A stretch of 64,000 nt of DNA, from positions 10,241,426-10,305,425 of the forward strand of contig JAJEKV010000036.1 of assembly GCA_021234155.1 (NCBI GenBank), read 5' to 3'. The translations under genes and the position numbers were made by a program. Shown piece after piece: positions 11,758 through 22,639 of this stretch. Every line of letters starts with the position of its first letter. Position 1 is the stretch's first letter. This DNA is from Isoetes taiwanensis (lineage: Eukaryota > Streptophyta > Lycopodiopsida > Isoetales > Isoetaceae). Below the pieces are notes generated by a model that was given only the letters and a program-made list of their open reading frames with translations, did not search any database and was not told the DNA's origin.

Positions 11758-14700
11758 ATGGCACCTAAGGACTCCCTCGAGAAGGTAATTTCTAACATTT
11801 CAGCTCAAGAACATCATGCCGCGATCTTGCCTACTAGAACTTCTATTGTTTTCATAAGTATAGGCTGCTTTCGAAGATCGCGTCATGGGGTCTTGCTTGC
11901 TAGGTTTTGTAATTTCTTGATAGCGGTCTTCATAAGTGTAGCTGCTCAAGAAGATCGCGGCCGCGGTCTTGCTGAGCATAGATTTTCTTTCTTGCGATGT
12001 CCATGAGTAGTAGTGTAGTAGGTCACTAGGATCGCGACCGCGATGTTCGTGAGAAGTGGAATTGTTTTCTTGCCGTGCTTAACTGCTACACAACATTGCG
12101 GCCGCGATAGTGTGGAGTGCTATTTTAGCTGTTTGGCAGGATCGCGGTCGCATTTCTCTACAGTAGTTTATACCTTTTCGTTGCACCACATTATGCAGCC
12201 TACCAGGCACTCACCACAGGCTTTTGTTTACAGCACTTGCTCTGTTCCGAGGACCGGATGTCGAGCCCGTCCGTATTATAACCCCTTCCAATGAAAGGAA
12301 ATGGTGTATTGAGATTGCACAGGCTATACCGCACATTAAGGGCGATCGCAGAAAGGACCTGTGCCTGTTTCTGCGGACTGGAAAAAAACCTGAGGACGTT
12401 GAACAAGTTGGCATAGTGGTGGCAATGTGGGAAGGCACGAAGAACAATGTGCAAGATGCTATCATATGCGATTGAGGACACACAAGCATTGCGCCTTCCC
12501 GGAGTACATTTTGAAATGGCACAATTATGACCCGCCTCGATGACAAACAAAGAAATGAACAAGCCAGCCCACGGGGAAAAACGCCCCCATCGCCGGCTAA
12601 GGGTTATGGCTGGTTGTTGCCATCCTATGAATCTCTCTTTGTCGAAATAAAGGGAAACAGAGACATATTGCTAGGGTTCTCGGCATGCGTAAATGGTTTG
12701 TCTACGGACAAGAAGCCTCCGAAAGCCGTGCCTTGAAAGCGCTCGGGGCGAGAAGATGCCCTCCGTGATGGACACCAATTGGCTAAGAGCCGTGGCCAAG
12801 AAAAAAGAGTGTGAAGCCTATTGCTACTTTGGGAGAGACATCATCACCAAAAAGAGGTGGTTCAAGAACCACAATCCACGATAAACCCCTCCCGTATTGT
12901 TAACCCTACTCTTCCTCTTGCTATGAAGGCCCCGGATAGCACTACATCCGTGGATTTATTCCAAAAAACTCCCTCCTTCGAATTAGCCTTAGGAATCGAC
13001 ACCCATCAAGATAGCCCGCAGCCCCCAGCAGTTCTCAAACCCCCCATTCACGGATGCCTCCTCTAGACTAGCATTGACATGGCCCCACGCACCTGCCATT
13101 CCAGTCGAGTTGAAGTTCAATCCCGAAGAGGAACGCAAGATGGCAGAGCAAACCACTCAGAAGCTTGAACAGTTCAAAAGGTTCTACCCCTTAGGGGTTA
13201 ATTGGTTTACAAAGATTTCTATTTTTTATTGTGAACCTGCACCAAAGAAACTTGACACCACGTGAACGCGATCAAATGACCATGTTCAAACTCGTTAAAA
13301 GCTTCAAGACATACCCGGCAGGTCCTCACACCTGGCCGCGCCGTTCCGCTTGACCCTATTACCAAGTAACTAATTCTTTATCTTTTGGACACTTTCGTTA
13401 TGTAGATTTGACCTCGACGGTTGTCTATCTTTCGTGAGGAGGGTGACATGGAGCAATCCAAAAAATTTGAAGGGCAAGAAATTTTATATTATTTCGGCAA
13501 CAACAAGATTTATGTTTGCACAACTCCTTTGTTCTATTGCGTCTACGAAGTTGGAGCAAAGAAAATTTGCCAAAGTATATGCTAGAAGAAGATCGAGGGT
13601 GCTCAACGGAAATCTTACGCAAGGAATATATAGAGTTGAGTATTCAATGCAACGGTAATTGCAAACACCGCGGTACGAGAGAGCCACCGATTGAAAAAAT
13701 CGCAACAACCGTCATCGCCAGACAAGGCTTATGGCTGTCCTCCACAAGGACCTATAGGGACAGCTAAAACTTCAGCTTGGAAGGTATTTATTTATTTTCT
13801 ACTCGCCAACTTCGCGGCCGCGATCTTGATGACCTTGAAATTGCTTCTGCAGGATTTCCATGAAATTGCAACGACCACCTTGAAAGTGCAGGAGCTTAAG
13901 GATGAAAAACAATTCATTTTTATGGATGAGAAGGTTTTCAAGAAGTTAATGGAAGTTGCCGGTATGTGGGTGAGTCGTAAACTCAGTGACGACCATGGTG
14001 ACTTTCCAGACAAGCCATCGAAAGACTTCTTTAACAAGACCTGGCTCCGGTTGCTACGAGGTATGTCGAATGCAGAGGTGTCAGCTGCTCGATGAGATTA
14101 TAGAAGGCAAGACCTATTTAAAGGTGCATTCAGGTTATAGCGGGAGATTTGATTGCAAACAACGGGCAACTGACATCAGAACCCTCATTTTTATGAGGCG
14201 AGAAATTTTATCTTATGCCACAAATTTGCTGCAAAAGGATTTCTATAGTCGGGACCTAATTGCTTCGTGCTTTTCCCGATTTGGTGAACAGAGAATACCG
14301 GATATATCGATACCGATCGTGATACGTGAAGGCTAACTATAACAAGGATCATACACTTGGTAATCTACCTGTAGCCTTTCTGGAGCCAGTCAGGAATATT
14401 CTAAAGCCAGAAGAGGCTAGAAAAAGAAAGGAAAAGAGAAATATTGTCATAGCAGTGACAAAGGATGGCATCCCTACTTCCTCCCAAGTGTCGAGAAATG
14501 CGACATTGATATTTATTGACATCCGAGGGATAAACAAGGTATGGGATTGCAAGAAATACACAGATCTATTTACAAAGATAGCTACCATGACGAATGCCAA
14601 AGTTTATCACTTGGTTATTATCATGCGCTCGAAATTTGCCCAATTGCTTGTACAAATGAAGCAAATTCAGCATGTAGCTACCTATCTTTAGGTTCTTATG

Positions 14701-15859
14701 AAGAAATGGGATGGGAGAGCAAACGAAGGGTGAAATAACATCAGTTACTTTATTAGTCATATGTGCATTAACAGGGAGTGATGTTCGCGTAAGCACCTCG
14801 CGGCAACCGTGAGCTGGAGCTTCACCTATCTCCACACGGCAAGGCTCCTAAGTCAACACCATTGCCTCCAATGCCGCTAATGTAATGAGGATGCCGACGA
14901 GAAGATAAAAAAGAAATATCAGACTCTTTTTACAGGCAAACCAAGATTCAAATGGGCGGCAATGGAAGGAGATCTTGTATTGAAATGCCACCGAAAACCT
15001 CATATGCCTACCATATTGTTGAACAATTTGGTGCCGACCGATGGTTGCGCTCGATTTCTTTTTCTACTGGGGCGGCTTCGTGTGTTGCTCTTATGCAAGG
15101 CAAAAGAGCGTGGCTTTCGAAAGTTCAGGTAAAGTGTGCCGTTTCCTGAGGGCGTTCTTTGAAACGCTTGATAAAATGGCCAATCCAAGTACGGATGGGT
15201 TTGAAGAAGAGGAGAAAGCAGAGAATGTTGAGCCTGATCCAGCGATGCCCAACATCAGTATCACCCAAAACACAGATCTATCAAAGTTGGATTCCATTTT
15301 GGAAAACCTCGATGCTAAGTCCTACGAAGAGAGAATGCAAGAAACAAAGCGCTTGCTTGAAGAGACGGAAAAAGGTATAGAAGCCCTGGAGCCCACTTTT
15401 TAAAAATTGAGTGCACTTAATGAGAAGCTTGATGGGTACATGCCTTTCTTGATAGGCGAACATAAGTTTGAATACGTGGGCGTAGAACACATGGAAACAG
15501 ACCACCAGCACATGGAAGCAGACCAACAGCACATGGAGACTGACCAAGATGAGGTTCTTGGGACACAGGAGCATCAGGTACACAGCAAGAAGCAGAAGCT
15601 CTCTCATCCACAGCAGAATGCTACTGAATCGGAGAAGGAACTTATAGGCGGGAGCAGTGCAGTGGACAGTGAAAAATGGGAGCCTGATTCACATCTGCAG
15701 CGCATCGCAAACGCCATGGGTGTTGAGATTCCAGAGGTCACAGGTTATTCAGAGATGGACACAACACAAGCTATGGAATTGGGTAGAGAGCATGTCATCC
15801 GCATGGCCAATGAAATGGGTGTGATACCTGATCAAGTATCTGAAACACAATCAGAATAA
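11758..15859 (+). pseudogene. Unrecognised multi-exon gene remnant
   Basis: A plausible first exon reads MAPKDSLEK followed by a GTAATT donor. A later exon near 12198-12475 encodes LFRGPDVEPVRIITPSNERK and WCIEIAQAIPHIKGDRRKDL. Further coding-like blocks lie at 12527-12736 (GYGWLLPSYESLF), 12760-12884 (WLRAVAKKKECEAYCYFGRD), 13800-14095, 14326-14690 (NIVIAVTKDGIPTSS, ATLIFIDIRGINKVWD) and 15175-15859. The last block is acidic and repetitive (HMETDHQHMEADQQHMETDQ) and probably coiled. Stops and frame changes occur near 12470, 14095 and 15400. I do not recognise the family. It is divergent to the DUF7869-type gene and shares the palindromic motif in its introns, so the two may belong to one large element (inference). 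Confidence 0.45.
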
Positions 15860-18800
15860 TTATTTCCTTCAATCAGAATAATTATGTTGTATATTACTTC
15901 CTTCAATGGAAATTTTGGTTTCGGGAATTTTGGTTTTGTCTTTACCCATATCTTTTACCATATGTTTAATGCTAAAAATAATCGCGACCGCGATCCTCTG
16001 TAGCAATTATATGGCTTTAAATACTGAATTTTTTGTGATATGCTTGCTCCTCGGCACCTTCTTTTAACACAATGCTCTCATATGGTTTTAATAAAAGGCT
16101 CATTATTTTGTCTCCTTTCAGCTGCGAAACATCGCGTTCGCGCTTCTTGCGAGAAGTTTGAACACTCCCTCCTACTACGTTCTACTCGCGGTGAACCTTT
16201 GCATTAGCTGTAAAAATTATATTTCCGAATAACACTGAAGCATTTGCAGAATTTGTGCAAAAAAATGCCAACTTTTACTCAATTGGTAGTAGTTTTTGCA
16301 CTATATGGCTACCCGCTAACCTATTTCATGCTAAACGAGAATTCCAAATTTCTCTAATTAATGAATTCATGCTTTAAATGGATTTGTCTTTGGAGACAAA
16401 CAAAGCAAGGAAGTTTTAACAATCTTAGAGACCTTGAATTTACCCATGTCTGATGAAGCAGCATTATGATGGATATTGCATAGGTAAGATTATAAGGAGA
16501 ACTGCATTGTTATAACATCCAGATGACCACATGCAAAATTGAGACAAGCTGGTCTTCCACATTTCACCACTAACTAGCAGTGATTGCAAAGCAGATTGTG
16601 CATATCATTCTGAGCTGCAATCAAGGCCAACTTTCTGCCTCAAGCCACAAGGTATATTATGGCCCATAATTTGTTGCCAAAGATCTTTTAGGTAATAGAC
16701 CGCAGCATAGGATGGTTCCAACTGTGTAATGTTACTCTTCAGCGACATGAAGCTCTAAGGTGTGGAATTATATGATGGCCTTTCTTGTTCATGCATAAAA
16801 CCTTCAGTGGTTTGGATGAAACAAATTTTTAGGATGCACATATTTCATAAGCACTATTGATGCCTGGAACAAATAGTATACTTTGATAGGCCTTGCACTT
16901 CCCATAATTAATATTTTTCTTTTCAGAAGCTGCAGCGAATACCTGTTTCAGAATTCTCTGCAACAGGACATCTTAGTGCTATTTGTCCAGCTGCCATATT
17001 CCTCTAGAAGACTCATAGTTTGCTTGCACAACTAGAGACAAATGTTTGTAAATACAGAGTTAATTGTAGCAAGTTCTGCAATTCCTTAAAATGAAACTTC
17101 TTCCTGGTTGTCCACATTCGAAGCAGACCACAAGTGACTTTTTAAGACAGTAGTACCTTAAACCTGGGCAAAATCTTTATCTCATTTTTTGTTTTGCAAT
17201 TCTTAGAACTCTCACTCATGCTTTGTCAAACCACCTCTTAATATTGGCATGATGCAGGAGATTGTAGTTTGATCAGTCATGCATCTCAAATAACATGTTG
17301 TTTTGTACTAGACTTAATACAAAGGGGCCACTTTGTTTTAATACAAAACAAGTCTTTATGTGAAAACCAGCCTGGATGCAGGGGGCTGATTTTGTCTTCC
17401 CAAAGTTGGAAGTTGACACCTTCATTTGAAAAAATTACTAAGCTGTCTATATTAATGCATATTTGTTAAGATATCTTAGGTTTTTGTGACTGTTTTGTGA
17501 ATATTCTTCAGCATAAAGGATTCATCCAAATAGTCTATTGGATTTGTTGCTATAATGTATATACACTGTGTATGTATTTAATTCCATTCTTTCTGTTGTT
17601 TTAATTACCTTAGTCTATGGCATCATAATTTTTTAATATGCATTATACATGTATATAATTGATTTCATCTGTTGTTGTCCCGCTACTCTATACGTGCTCA
17701 ATATGATATCCACACAGTACTATGCATCTTTGTTCCTCCAGGTTATGCTTTTACAACGAAAAATTAATTCTTGGTTTTAACAGAATACCCATCAATGGCA
17801 ATTGCTTGGCTTAGCAAACACAACCTTTGACATCTCCAGTTTCTATAAATCTCTTAAAAATTCCAAATTTGGACGTACTTGGAGTTTATATTGAGCAATG
17901 TCAACTTGCTAGCTGTGCATCTTCAGTTGCAAGCAAACTGGGAACATCAGGTATGGGTATTAGTCACTTGGTTCATTGAGCTGAGGAAATTATTGACAGT
18001 TCATGTTTCTCTAAGCTACAGCATATTGTAGCTCAGTAGCCTTTGTAGTTTACCCACATTAGCATCTTAGATTGTTTCTAATAAGCTTACGAGTATTCAA
18101 GATCTTTCTATTCTGCCACTAATCTAAAGTCTAATACATATGTACCTTTTGGACTTGGAGTGGACTGATGTGTCGTCTGTTCCGAATATATACACATATT
18201 TGTTGATTGTCCAGACCATATGGAAGAGAACGTATAAGGGCAATACAGAATTCTAAAGTCATACATTAGAACTGACAGTTCATGGCTTTTAGTTTCTCAG
18301 GATAATTTGAGTTCAGGTGAGATGGACAGACTTGAGGTATATGGTTTTTACAATGCCTGTAGTTGCCACCTGGCTGAATTTGCCTCAAAGTGATATTGTT
18401 TTCACATTCCTAACATTCCAGATCGAACTATTATTTATTATCTCGCAACTTTATCCACGTGAGGAATTGAATTGATATTCTCATTTAGTTCCCTCAAATA
18501 GTGCCCATCGAGTTGGTCTTCATTGTGGCATACTATTTCAATGAACTATTACAGTATTTGAACTATTATGAGCATATGAACTTGAGAATCATTACATAGA
18601 ATTGCAGTTTCGAAGGAGGCTTTGTGGATTTCAACTGTCATAGCCTTTTCATATAGGGAGGTTGAATGGTATGGAAAAGTTAACACAATCTCATTTGCTA
18701 TTCTATTTGAGGTTATCTTTGCCAAAACTTATATCTAGCTCTCATTACTCATTATAGGATGCCTTTTCACTAAAGATTGGCAAATCATATCACTCGAGTT

Positions 18801-19330
18801 ACAGATTCATCTTAGTTTTGAATATAACACAAATGTGCTGCTGTTTGGGAGAACAAGATTCAAGGTCTTCACCCATTCAAGGCCTTCACCCTTTCTTTGT
18901 ATTAATATGTGCCATGCATTCTAATTAGTTCTTCATAATGAATTATAGATGTAGCTGCTGTTTAACAATGACATTTCCTATTAAAAACAATTGGTGGTTG
19001 TTAGTAAAGATATGTGTCGTGAGTTGGTATAGGCCTAGTAATGCCAAAATAAGTGTTCATTTGGTTATGGGTTCAAACCTTGCCAATGTCTATTATTTTT
19101 GGGAGTTGGTTACTAGGGGTATACGATGATGATCCCCAACGTGGCAGAACTTAAAAGCCTATACATGTCCTCCACTTTGGCTGCTCGTTGGCAGTGGGAC
19201 AAAAACTAGCTAGTTTGTAAAAAGACTAGTCTAGACCCATAAAAGTTGGTTTACATATTACTGTGGCTAGTTTACTGGTTACTGTAAAAAGTTATGACAT
19301 GTTCAATTTTTGTGAGCTTTTTATTTTGTA
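15860..19330. other. Long intergenic stretch
   Basis: AT-rich sequence with no supportable coding region. It contains the last two palindromic motifs (15981, 16131) and one half of a diverged duplication (17855-18095). A tRNA-like B-box word (GGGTTCAAACC) lies near 19070, but no complete tRNA or SINE could be shown. Confidence 0.5.
17855..18095 (+). repeat. Diverged duplication, copy A
   Basis: Shares several words in the same order with 19330-19700, including ttatattgagcaat, gactgggaac/aactgggaac, ttcatgtttctctaagc/ttcatatttctttgagc and tttacccacattagcatcttag. The repeat is old and interrupted by small insertions. Confidence 0.6.
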
Positions 19331-19700
19331 TTTCATAGTTCAAATTTGGACATCCTTGCAGTTTATATTGAGCAATACGAGATGTGGGTCTCAACTTACA
19401 GACTGGGAACTTTAGATAGCTTGCAAGTAGATTGGGTCTCAACTTACAAGCAGATTGGGAGCTTTAGATAACTCGCAAGTAGAGTGGGTCGGGTCAGATA
19501 CATGTGTTATGATATAGTTCGCATAGTCACCTTGATATAGTTCACATAGTCACTTTGTTTCATTGGCAATAGACCACATGAACTAGAAAGCTACTTGACC
19601 ATTCATATTTCTTTGAGCCTTAACATAGTGTAGAAAGATATACACCAAGTAAGTTGTTTACCCACATTACCATCTTAGGCTGTTTTTGCAGGCTTGCTCG
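19330..19700 (+). repeat. Diverged duplication, copy B, with internal tandem doubling
   Basis: The partner of 17855-18095. Inside it a unit of about 55 bases starting gggtctcaacttaca is repeated twice in tandem (19386-19490), both ending in ...cgcaagtag or ...tgcaagtag. Confidence 0.6.
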
Positions 19701-19885
19701 GCGAATAATTTTTTTTTTTTTATGAATGTGGACCCTTGCTAGGCGAATAATTTGAACTGCCATTTGGTTTAACCACTCAAATCAAGAGTTGCATTTTGAA
19801 AATATTATCAAACAATCATGAACCAAGTAAACTTCACACTCAAGCATTCTACTATTGACCATATTTTTACATTGCATCCTAATGG

Positions 19886-20330
19886 ATGACATCAGAAATA
19901 AAAAAGCTTCATGGATTTTGTGAAGGTTTTGACATTATGCCTAGGGAGAAGCTATGGGAGAGATTATCACAACTGGACATCCCATACGAGCTGCAAAATG
20001 CAATATACAGGCTATACAAAAGAGTTAAGACTCGAATGCCTCCATTGGACCACCCTATCAACAGCAGTATGGGAGTGCGACGGGGATGTCCACTGTCCAT
20101 CATACTATTTGGACTATATATTGATCAACTAAAAGAATGGATTGCCTTGCATGGAAAAGGAGGCATTTGGCTCGCTGATTACATCATTAAATAGCTGATA
20201 TATGTAGATGATATGGATCTCTTAGTTCACATTCTAGCAATGCAACAGTATCTAGATGCATTAATCACTTTCTGTCAGGATACTGGAATGCAGGACTTGA
20301 TAAAGACCAAGGTACTCCTCATATCATCTT
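19886..20330 (+). pseudogene. LINE reverse-transcriptase fragment
   Basis: The fragment holds part of a non-LTR RT: PREKLWERLSQLDIP, GVRRGCPLSIILFGLYID and, after one stop at about 20192, the catalytic motif YVDD in LIYVDDMDLLVH. The same blocks occur in the LINE at 35.3-37.7 kb (NLWERMEALGVPIEL, GVMQGCPLSPTLFGLFID). It lacks an endonuclease and a 3' tail. Confidence 0.8.
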
Positions 20331-20339
20331 CTTGGCACA

Positions 20340-21190
20340 TAGGCAACCTCATTTCGTCTAAACATGAATCATGAATCAAATAGTCACTAAACTCTTTATA
20401 ACATCTCTTTCACATTACATGATCTATTCACAACTGTTATACATGTTTTTCCCATATCATAATGCCTTGATGGTTCTTTTGTCATGTATTTCTATTCTTT
20501 TTTGGCACTTTAAAAGCACTGGCACCCTTGAATTTCAACACTACAAATGACTATATAATACTTTACTAATCTTCTTGCATTCTTGACTTAAATGATAGAC
20601 CTATAGAATAACCCATCTGCTTGAAATATTCTTTTCAACGCAATAACCTTTTCAAGGCAATAATACATCCGTGCCTTCTATTTATTTCTTTCCATCTTTG
20701 CAAATTTAGCCAGGCATTGACCATGCTACTAAGATCCCATGGATTGATACATCCAAATCTAATGCCAATACATCCAATTCTAATGCCAAATGCATGAAAT
20801 ATAAAAGATATTATTGCGCATGCAAAACATACCAATTTAGTTAAAATAATAATAGCACACACAAAATCCAAATCTTTTGAATTCTATGTCGGAAAAATAT
20901 ACATCAATATGACACCCTTTTTTTTGTCGGATTAATTTTTAGCCTTCCAATAAAAACTGCACAATATCCTAGACCAACATGTTTGAGATACACAACTTGG
21001 AAATGTATGTTCAATAACCTTGCTCATCAACATAATAAACCGTCGAATATAAATAAACTATTGCAATGCTCAACAAGGATCTAAATTTGGTTCTGATAAT
21101 GAAGGAGATGCAAACATAGGCAAAACAAAGCATTTAGAGAAAACGTAGTTTTTTACTGGTCTAGTACAAGACCAAAGTTTATTGATAGAA
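20340..21190. other. Intergenic, no gene seen
   Basis: AT-rich sequence after the RT scrap. Only short open frames are present; none has a recognisable domain. Confidence 0.5.
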
Positions 21191-21239
21191 ATGAGTGACA
21201 GATCTATACTTTTTGCTTTCTTCAGTTGTTCCATTTTGC

Positions 21240-21310
21240 AGAGTCGTAACATGCATACCATAGTTACTATTATGGTTACTATTATGGTTACTATTATATT
21301 ATGGTTACTA
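21240..21310. repeat. Short tandem repeat, unit attatggttact
   Basis: About four imperfect copies of a 12-base unit (ttactattatgg). They lie just upstream of the Helitron-like 3' end. Confidence 0.7.
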
Positions 21311-21428
21311 TCATTGCCTTCCTTTGGGGCCGCATTTTGGAATTTCCCTATTAACATTTCCTTGGGTCAAATCTCTTACTTTTAAATACCTAGGAAAAGA
21401 AATTCAAATTAAACTTGAAAACTTCAAA

Positions 21429-21456
21429 GCCCGGCAAAGCCGGGCACCATAACTAG
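21429..21456 (+). mobile_element. Helitron-like 3' terminus
   Basis: A perfect hairpin (GCCCGGC-aaa-GCCGGGC, 21429-21445) is followed seven bases later by CTAG (21453-21456) and then T. Helitrons end in CTRR just after a short GC-rich hairpin and insert between A and T. The 5' end was not established; a TC-starting candidate (tctatact) lies near 21201. Confidence 0.55.
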
Positions 21457-21459
21457 TAT

Positions 21460-22256
21460 ATATTTAAGACATATATATTTAAGAAGGGACAAGAGATAGA
21501 TTCCATTATGTAAAATGAAGAGCTTCATTAATAACCAAGATAACAAATTGCCAGATTGTCGCTACCATGTCCCTACTACCCAAGCAAAAGATCTTGGAGC
21601 AATGACATCTTTAAGGTATTGTAGGCATAATTTAGGTCCCAGTCTATGCATTAAATCAAGCCATTTTCTAATATTCTTGAGGAAATCTCACGAAATTTGA
21701 GGGAATTAAGGGGATCTTTCTTTTTGTATCAAGAGCAATCTATCTATGGAGATATTTACCCCCCCAAACAATGTGGTTTCTTCGCATGTAAAAACACAAC
21801 AATCTAACTTTTATTACTCCACTTCCATACACGCGAACAATGATATAATGGAAATCTAATCTCCAGAATAGTAAGTTTTGCATATGAGTTGAAGTGGGGT
21901 TCTAGGGGTGAATCCAAAAAAATAAGCGTAAAATATAGAACACCTTAGTGCAAGCCCAAGGAAGGGGGGACTTCTTTGAAATAAATTCCGTATCTTCCTT
22001 TGGTGTGCCTCGTGTTTTGTGTTGTTAGCAATTTAAGTGATTATTCAATACATATGCCTTTGGTACATATCCACAAAAGCATCCAACCTCTACAGCTAAG
22101 AGAAATGCCAAGTTTCAAATGCGAAAATCATAAAGAATATGCAAACCATTGGAAAAAATTCATCAAAATACGTGATGGGTCAGTGCTAGTTTTAAATGTG
22201 AGGTGCTATTTTTACTGGTAACATTTGTACAAGACCCTGCGTTGAAGCAAAGGGAT
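21460..22256. other. Intergenic, no gene seen
   Basis: About 800 bases downstream of the first JAZ-like gene. No coding region is supported. Confidence 0.5.
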
Positions 22257-22565
22257 TTATGATCTGTAAGGGATAAAACGGGCAACCCTGCGCCGGTGCA
22301 AGAATCGGTGCAAGGATGCTCGGCGATAAGGCTCCAAATTTGGATCCGATTCTATGTTGCAAGGCGAAGAAGAAGGAGGACAATGAGGCGAAATCTGCAG
22401 AGGAGGAGCCGCTGCAGCGATGCAAAGCAAGAGGGCATTTGCGAGATCTGCAGAAACGCCGGCATAGCTAATTACCTTGTCTTTGTACACTATGCTAAGC
22501 TTAGATGCGTCGGAATCGTGGGCTGAATTTGCAGTGCAAAGCGTTAGATCTGATCCCCAATCCAT
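22257..22565 (-). CDS. JAZ-like (TIFY/Jas) repressor, copy 1, 102 aa
   Basis: The protein is likely a transcriptional repressor of the JAZ group, which binds MYC-type factors through Jas and NINJA/TOPLESS co-repressors through TIFY or EAR motifs. Visible in order: an N-terminal DLTLC, similar to an incomplete EAR motif (LxLxL); a degenerate TIFY domain at about residues 22-50 (KLSIVYKDKVISYAGVSADL); a Pro/Ser-rich linker; and a Jas motif at about 81-101 (RRASLHRFLHRRRVARFIPY). The LPIAR part of the canonical degron is absent, as in Arabidopsis JAZ7/8/13. The frame is open farther upstream, but both paralogues begin at the matching MDWG and a TATA box lies 32 bases before this ATG, so I chose it. 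It is intronless, whereas JAZ genes usually have introns. At 102 aa it is shorter than typical JAZ proteins. The nuclear location is inferred. Confidence 0.82.
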   Translation of the reverse strand: MDWGSDLTLCTANSAHDSDASKLSIVYKDKVISYAGVSADLANALLLCIAAAAPPLQISPHCPPSSSPCNIESDPNLEPYRRASLHRFLHRRRVARFIPYRS

Positions 22566-22596
22566 GAATCTGTTGCGAACTCTGAATTTGTGTTCA

Positions 22597-22622
22597 TATA
22601 TAGGGTTCCATTTCACCACGTG
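22597..22622 (-). promoter_or_regulatory. TATA box and G-box of JAZ-like copy 1
   Basis: On the minus strand a CCTATATATG TATA box lies at about 22595-22604 and a perfect G-box CACGTG at 22617-22622, about 52 bases before the start codon. MYC2-type factors bind G-boxes, and JAZ genes are classic MYC targets, so a feedback loop is plausible (inference). Confidence 0.65.
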
Positions 22623-22639
22623 TTTTTTGGCTCCTCGTC

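Larger units (their letters stand above)
10398..16143. repeat. Dispersed GC-rich palindromic motif family
   Basis: At least a dozen copies of a motif near GATCGCGGCCGCGATC, many imperfect, occur at about 10398, 10491, 10521, 10671, 11603, 11953, 12030, 12097, 12140, 13812, 15981 and 16131. Many are followed by a second shared word such as tcgtcgagca or ttgctgagca. At 11944-11977 the surroundings extend the palindrome to arms of 16 bases with two mismatches. The copies are confined to the non-coding parts around and inside the plus-strand gene remnant and are not seen elsewhere in the window. Confidence 0.75.

Noticed and set aside
10398-12152. Could the palindromic motif be a CRISPR-like array?
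   Set aside because: Spacing is irregular, the motif varies and the context is a plant genome; there are no uniform spacers.
12200-12562. Minus-strand frames of 111-120 codons
   Set aside because: They are shadows of the better plus-strand coding block with VRIITPSNERK.
19010-19210. A second tRNA-like SINE around the B-box word GGGTTCAAACC
   Set aside because: No convincing A box at the right distance and no repeat partner in the window.
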